Shown in pieces: positions 57,305-64,000 of a stretch of DNA of 64,000 bases. Under the pieces are notes generated by a model. That model had not been told where the DNA came from, did no database searches, and saw only the letters and a program-made list of their open reading frames with translations. Each line of letters begins with the position of its first letter. The stretch's first letter is position 1. Source of the DNA: Epiperipatus broadwayi (lineage: Eukaryota > Onychophora > Udeonychophora > Euonychophora > Peripatidae); NCBI GenBank assembly GCA_028023455.1, contig JAQFVV010006200.1, positions 2,162,738 through 2,226,737 on the forward strand, written 5' to 3'. Made by a program: the position numbers and the translations under genes.

Positions 57305-58484
57305 ATATATATATATATATTGCATTCACCAATGAAAACTTGGCTTTTAGACTTGAAACTAATATAGTTATTTATCTAGAAAATGCCTTTTACTCCTTTC
57401 TACTATTCAAGATAACAGTCTAAATTTCATTTACACAGTCATATAGATCTGGCATCAAGTTTATTTTTGTCTATATTAGTGTCCTCAGTTTACATCAACT
57501 GTAATGCTCTTCTATTCTTTGGTTAGGAAAATAATACTAACAACAACATTGTATGACTTTCTTAGTTCTTTCATGTTTCCAAGAACAGTTTTATTTATTC
57601 TATTTTAGGACCTATTACTGTAAAACTTTGAATAGTCAATGGATACCAGCCAATATAGAGCTATAATATCTATATCCTCATACCATTTTTTGACTTTATA
57701 GGTATCTGACCAGTCATTTAAATCCAGAAATCTTTATTCATTATCTCAAACTAAATACTCAATAACTGCTGAGTTTGTGATGAATTAGTTATTTTAAAAC
57801 AAGTAGACATAATTGTTATTTTTAAATGAAAAAAGATGTTAAATCATGGGTCAACTTTAGATGAAATCATTAGATTAAACGATGTATTGCTCAGAATGGA
57901 TCATGTCTAGATATCATAAAATGAAAGTTTTCAATAAAAAAATTACATTATTATTAATGGCTTCATAATTATGTTTACAATGTCTTGGTAGTGGTAATTC
58001 AACATTGAAGAAAAATATTAAACTTTTGTGTCAGTAGTAAGAAATGTATTAGATTGGTTATAGAATATATTTATATTATTATCTTCTTAGTAACATATTC
58101 AATTTAATATATTGTATTCTAAAATACCTAAATGAAAATATTTAAGTGTCCCTAATTAGTTCACTATTTAAATAAGATACATTACATTATAACAAATTTG
58201 GAATGGTGATCTGTAACAGTAGAAAGATCACATGATTTTCTGCATTCTATAAATAAGATGGCAAGATCATAAGACCAAACAAAGTGTGCCTCATCTTACT
58301 ATATGTGATATTAGTAATTTATTATTGTAAATTTCTTTTTTTATATTAGCCATGTGAACAAATAAATTGCAATAGTTCCCCAAAATTTTTATTGTGAACT
58401 CAAGCAAAGCTTTGTGAAAGAGACAGATACTATTTGCACTATAAAGACACTACAAAGATTATCACAAAGAACAATGATACTTGT
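57305..58484. other. AT-rich stretch, no recognisable gene
   Basis: A TA run at 57305-57319. Low-level similarity to family B words near 57400-57760. Nothing coding. Confidence 0.45.
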
Positions 58485-58660
58485 CAAGCGTTGTTAGCTG
58501 AGAGGTCATCGCAGCTGCCTTGCAAGCAAGTAGTTGGTTGCAGACGGTTGTGGGTTCACCTCCCGGCCAATCCTATGACATGTGGAGAAAGAACAACGAT
58601 ACTTTTAAAAAGTGTTAAATTGATTTATTGTAAAGATATGACTGATGATAGAATATAAAA
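58485..58660 (+). repeat. tRNA-derived SINE-like unit
   Basis: Has an A-box-like ttagctgagaggtcatcgca and an anticodon-arm-like stretch gctgccttgcaagca (TGC in the loop position, as in tRNA-Ala). The B box is gtgggttcacctccc (58549-58563), and the following 'cctatgacatgtggag' matches the tail of the unit at 41645. The A to B spacing is longer than in a tRNA, so a SINE head is the better call. The body end is uncertain. Confidence 0.6.
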
Positions 58661-61544
58661 TACAATGAAAAGTTGCAGTTGGCAAGGTATTAATGTATTT
58701 AAACATATAAAGTTTATTGTAGAAAAGCTAAAAGATAGTATTACATCAAAGAGAATAAAGAACTATCAGATAATATAAGAAGATGTCAAAGAGTCATTGC
58801 AATATTCATCTCTAATTTTTGATCTCCCCAATTCTCCCCCCCCCCCATGGTTAAAATAATCATATCCAATTATAAATATTTGTTAATGAATAAAAATGAC
58901 AAGGGATTTTGAATTTTTTTGTTCATTTGCTTCTTTTTATGTAAGACCATGTTGCATGTTTTCTGTCATTATACATCGCTTCAATATTATAGAGATATTA
59001 CAACCTCCATTTATATAAGCCAAAAGCCTACTCTCACTACCCTGATTAGTAGTACTGGCAATGATGTGTTTCTGTCTATTACGATTTCCACTTCTTACTC
59101 TTTGCATATTGGTCTATTAGATGTATGCATATCTGTAATCCTACCATTGATAATCCCTGTCAATTATTCATATCAAAGCTTCAGACTATCTATGATAGAG
59201 ACAAAAAATTAGCTCCTTTATTTATTTTTAAGACTACATGGGACCTTCTTTCTATTGCAGATTTTCGTTCTTGATGCTTGGGCTATACAATTGTATTGCT
59301 TTCACCATTGTACTTATGTAATCATTTTATCTAAGTAATAAAGTTCTTATGAGAGAAAAAAAAACTTTATCATAGCAATAAAATCATAGCATGTACATTT
59401 TTAAAGATATAAGAATATTTATAAAAATGATTTGGAAACTTTATAATATTTATTTTACAATATTTCTGACATTTGTCTTTTGTCGCATATTCGTGTTTCA
59501 TGGTTTTGATTCGTATTTCGTGGTTTTAATTTGTACTGCCATTGCAAACTTTTTTTTTTTCACCTTTTTTTTTTTTTTGAATAGTTATTATTTGGAAACC
59601 ATGACATGTTTAAGCACCAAAGAGACTAATTGAACTTCAATCGAAAAGCTATTAGCTCTTGAGTCCGTCGTATAATCATCATATTAAAGCAGTCATAATT
59701 AATCAATAATATATATATATATTGATTATATATATATGTACTTGTACACTCAATCTTTTTTTTTTTTAATTACAACTGTTGCCTTGAAAAATAAAACATT
59801 TTGGTTACATGTTGTCCTCTTATTTTTTAAATCAATTAAAACAAACTTGTATCGATCAATTAATTATTGATTTTAAAAAGTACTAGGATATTATAAAATA
59901 AAGATGTAAAACTTAGCAGAGCAATTTTGTTTATTTGTTGAATCACTTCTTTTTAGACCAAAATATTATTTAATATATGATTTATGAAATCATATATATA
60001 TATATGTTGTTACATTGCTTTAATATTAACATTTAGAGTATTTGGTTGTAATATACAATTGAACACATACTGCAAACTGATCAGACTTGTCGTCTCAACT
60101 AGCAGGAGGCAGTCAGTATATTTAGATCTCTAAAGAACTTATCACGATTACCAGAGGGCTCCTAAAAAACCGATAAATCATTTTAAAAAAATTGAAAAGT
60201 AGTTTTGGGAACAATGCTGTTTTTGGTTAAGATCATAAAAAATGTTAAGAAGAATTTAAAGTTTATTAATATTTGATTTTATATTAAAAAATAATAATCT
60301 ATATAATTTTTATATAAATTCAATAAAAGTTAATTTTTATGATATAATTCTAAATATGGAGATGCTAAAATAAATTGGTTTAAAAGAATAATAATAAACT
60401 ACTTCTAGTGATAATGGATGGTTTCCACACAGGTGTAGGAGATATATATCTCAGACTCGGCATTCTTAGCATGCATGCGTGCAAGATTCAAACTGCCAAA
60501 ATTTTTATTTTAAAACTTTAATTCATACGATATCAGAGTTGATAACTCATTCAGTAACTCAAAAAATATGAATATGAATCGAGCCACATCATAAGTCAAC
60601 TTTGCTATAATGAACTACTGCAATCATTAATTCAAAGCCATGAGATTAAAATTGTTAATATTTAGTTTTAAAAAAAAAAACAAAAGTAGGTACTATTTTA
60701 TGGGCATCTCTAGAAAGTTTGAATAATCATAATTAACAGATTATCAATGCACTTAAATTCTGCCCCTAACCCAATTTCTGGCTTTATTTTTATGTCAATT
60801 GAAGAATTAAATGACATGTTTATTAAAAATGACATCACTAACTAGCTGGATTATGAAAGAACCATTGATCGATTTATTGCAATAAAAAACACAGAAATAT
60901 CTTTATAAAGATAATTATTGATCACCATATTTCAACTCGATAATAAATATCATCAATTATTGAAGATCTACAAATCAATAATTGTGTTTAATTATAATTT
61001 GAGTATATATATTTTAAATTTTTCAAATAAAAAATTTTAATAAAATTTTTGGTTTTGTATATTTATTCTTTTAAGTATCAATATTTTAACATGTTATGTG
61101 GAGCCCCCAAATTTCATATCCTTCTTGGGTGATCAAAATGTTCTTACTTAGTTGTGATGACTTATTACATAATTAATTCATCTGTTTTTAGAGTGCCAAA
61201 CATTTCATACATTCATCTGACAAGACAGAGAGTGAAAGAGATGCAAAATGTCTTTTATATATTATTACTTTACCTATAAATATGAAGATTTTACTAGTTT
61301 GTTCTAAAGAAAAGCCAATAGAATCAGTTAATGGATGGCTAGCTTTCTAAATTTTTTCATGTAATTAGCCTTAAAAAGTACTGGAAAATTATCATTTATC
61401 TAAAACATATCCAGTTTCACTAAAAAATGTATGGCATTTAATGTACCACTATTTTTTGACATCAATTTAAATTCATTATATTATTTTAAGATATCAATTT
61501 TTTCTACAGTACAGGCTTTTTCATAACTGCACTCCAATATGTAA
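58661..61544. other. AT-rich stretch, no recognisable gene
   Basis: Contains a C11 tract at 58837-58847 and T runs at 59550-59578. The open frames at 58919-59212 and 59391-59633 encode hydrophobic, AT-driven sequence without a recognisable domain. A TA-rich hairpin lies at 59705-59738. Confidence 0.5.
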
Positions 61545-61770
61545 TATATAAGGATTTGAACCCAGACTTTCACATGACCCTTAACTATCTCATACTGCTA
61601 ACACACTTGATCACACACATGGTGAAAAGATAAATAATCACCAATACATGTATTTTGTGCTAAATCAGTGTCAGTTGATCCAGATTATCATTTCCACACA
61701 CATATACAATCAATGCTCAATTTATATTAAGATAGCCAATCTTCATACTTTAATGGAAACCCCTATATAT
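61545..61770. repeat. Repeat family A copy A6, single orientation
   Basis: Carries the clearest outward end, 'ggatttgaacccagacttt' (reverse complement has the B-box-like gggttcaaatcc). Then 'gaaaagataaataatcacca', 'gttgatccagattatcat' and the far end 'attaagatagccaatcttca'. No inverted partner adjoins. Confidence 0.75.
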
Positions 61771-63609
61771 TGTATTATTTTAAGCTTAATTACAATCAAA
61801 CTATCAAGATTGTAAGAAATGATAGGTTACTACCATATTATGAAAAGAAAATTATATGATATTTAGTTTTGTAAATACCAATCTCTTGATAAGGGTCACA
61901 AATGGATGTAGTTAATTTACAACTGATTTTACTAATATATATATATATAATTTTTAGATTAGATACATATATATATGGATATTGGACATTTGGAGTTAAA
62001 AACTTTAAACTGCTACGATCATTAACAGAATTTTTAAACAAAGTAAAAAGATGATTGGACATAACAGTTCTTTTCTAATTTATTAGTCCCGTCTAAATGA
62101 AAACCAATTAGCTGCAAAATGCTACTGGAAGATTTCAAGCTGATCACAATACAATCTAGCGTTTATTTTAATAAAATGTATCTCCATTACACTTTGTATT
62201 TATTATTTTTAATGCAATTTAAACATTAAATACTTTTAACGTATTCTAATAGTTTAATGCTGACATTTTAATTTGATGAAATATAATTTGAGAATTGTTA
62301 ATAACCATTTAAATTGCAAAACACAGTTTCTTACATGAGCTGAAAATACATTTTGAATTATTTATAAAGTTTATCTTCATATCTTTTCTCTAAGCTTATT
62401 AAGCTAATTAACTTTTAATTTTTTTGTTTCTGTTTTAAAATATTAACTTTATTCAAAAACTGTGATTATTAATATTATTAAATGATATCAAAATGATTTC
62501 TGATTATAGAAGAATAAAATTTTAGCAGAATATTTGAATTTTCAATCTTTTTAAATATGTAAGTTATTATTTTAATAATGGAATACATCCATCTCAATAC
62601 TGGTCACCCTCCTTATATTTTTTATAATAAATTTAAAAATTATAACAAATATTAATTAAATAAGTGAGATGATAATGTAAAGTATAAAATTAAATAGTCT
62701 AATAAAGAATTTAAAAAAATAAAAGAGAAATGAATAATACATTTTAAAATGAGAGTTAATAAATTATATAAAAGATAAAAATCAGTCAATCAAAATATAG
62801 GATTGAGATTTTACATGAATTTGTAAGAGACAAAAAAAATTAAAAGAACTTGCATATATAATATGGAAAGACAAACTTAATAGCTATTATTGTAACACAA
62901 TTAAACAATATAGTAATACATCTAAAAACAATCATGTTTTTAAATGGAAAGTTTAAATAGATAGATGATATTTTAAAAAAAGAAGAAATTAGTATTTTAT
63001 TGCAAAAGAAAAATATAAGTTTGTAATGATAATATAATGGATTATTCTGGTAATAGTTCATTACAAAAGAGAGAAAAACATATTATGTAGAATGAAAAAA
63101 TTTACAGAAATATAATTAAAAATGTTAACAATTTTAGAAAACAAGATATCAGTACATTTTAATGATCACATATATGTAATTGATATTAAAAAAAAAAAAA
63201 GACAAAGTTGTTTTGAAAAATATTATTTTAGAAATGGAGCATGTACTAAAACAATATGATGGGAATTTTATGTGATCAAAAACATGATATTATTTATGCA
63301 GTAAGAAATGAAAAATTAAAAAAATAGAATTATTGATAAAAAGAAAAAAGGAGATTCAAGTGTTTAAATTACTGTAATTTATGAAATGAAATTGTGAACA
63401 AACAGATTCAAGATAAAAACAAGTATTAATAAAATTAAAAATTGCACATAGGATATAAATAATAAAACTAAAATAGAAAAATATGATGATGTTTTGGAGA
63501 GAAAATAAAATTAATAATATATTGGATTATGATGTTAGTATATAGTATAGAAGGGTAGTTGATAAATAGATATGGGGAAGGGTATTAATAGAAATTCAGA
63601 TAAAAACAG
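61771..63609. other. AT-rich stretch, possibly an unreadable LINE remnant
   Basis: From about 62850 onward the + strand is strongly purine-rich, as in the coding strands of the decayed LINEs elsewhere in the window. No RT motif could be read, so no gene is called. Confidence 0.35.
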
Positions 63610-63705
63610 ACAAAATTCTTCATACAGTAGTGCCACTCAGTGCAAGCCAGAGTAACAACAGTTATGAGCAAGCATAAGAAATGGTGATCATGTGAGGAAT
63701 TCAGA
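63610..63705. repeat. Family B fragment B6, minimal
   Basis: 'catacagtagtgccactcagtgcaagcc' words at 63622-63649 are followed by the inverted terminus 'aagaaatggtgatcatgtga' at 63676-63695, like the short copy B5. Confidence 0.65.
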
Positions 63706-64000
63706 TAATTGTGAGAAAAAAATATAAAAAGCTAACAAAAAATATAGAAAGGCAAGAAGGAAAAATTGGATACAGATATTATAAATAATAAAATAGGTTG
63801 TTGCTTGAGATGTGGTTCAATATGTTATAATAAAATAGGAGTATAAGAAGTAGCAAGTCAAACTACATTACATCAAATTTTAGCTTTGAAGTCTGCTCCT
63901 TACCATGTAGTGAAAAGTAAAAAATGTACTTAGAAAATAACCGCTTAAAAAAATAAACTTGAGTAGAAAAAGAATGAGATTAAATATGAAAAAAGAGATA
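63706..64000. other. AT-rich window end, nothing recognised
   Basis: Purine-rich + strand continues. No motif readable. Confidence 0.4.

Noticed and set aside
58919-59212. 97-codon hydrophobic + frame
   Set aside because: Composition reflects T-rich DNA; no domain, no neighbours in frame and no repeated family.
59391-59633. 80-codon + frame resembling a membrane segment
   Set aside because: Poly-T tracts produce the Phe runs; looks like chance.

Overview
This is an AT-rich stretch of an animal genome, most likely an invertebrate, and it reads as a graveyard of nested transposable elements. I find no intact host gene and no convincing spliced exon series. The evidence for a metazoan is the mix of elements: Penelope-like elements (PLEs) carrying both a reverse transcriptase (RT) and a GIY-YIG endonuclease, RTE-type LINEs with CAT/ATG-rich tails, a mariner-type element, a BED-finger hAT, a Ty3/gypsy element, tRNA-derived repeats and a decayed tRNA-Gly(TCC). 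The species cannot be named from what is visible.

Layout: 1-225 is the end of a dispersed repeat (family A). PLE1 spans 226-~1790, PLE2 2851-4482 and PLE4 ~4852-5714. A decayed RTE LINE lies on + at ~6650-8380, then a 1.36 kb mariner-type element at 8817-10172. A 130-bp tandem duplication at 12108-12366 is followed by a complete but decayed Ty3/gypsy element on - (12411-17271) with two LTRs, gag, protease, RT, RNase H and integrase. A LINE on - (17290-23160) with esterase-like, endonuclease and RT segments is split by PLE3 (20556-22984). A cluster of family B repeats (24945-26160) precedes a third LINE on + (~26200-29340), itself interrupted by two palindromic insertions. From 29.3 to 50 kb there is mostly plain AT-rich DNA with a tRNA-Gly pseudogene, a CpG-containing island (~31.0-33.5 kb), LINE tails, a 450-bp palindrome and more family A and B copies. 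A LINE tail (50255-50946), a hAT carrying two further insertions (51114-53371) and a probable solo LTR (55107-57304) follow. The last 6.7 kb holds a tRNA-derived repeat and further A and B copies.

The most striking pattern is architectural. All four PLEs consist of two partial copies joined head to head by their 5' sides, with the 3' ends facing outward into the target DNA. In two of them the whole pair is enclosed by a perfect direct repeat (18 bp and 12 bp), which marks it as one integration event. The same palindromic layout recurs in repeat families A and B, and in an insertion inside the hAT that has a 16-bp near-perfect flanking repeat. I infer double-ended target-primed reverse transcription, with the two cDNAs meeting in the middle, and suggest it may be a habitual insertion mode in this genome. 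Nothing here looks like a functional autonomous unit; the PLE3 and PLE2 arms are the best preserved and probably the youngest.
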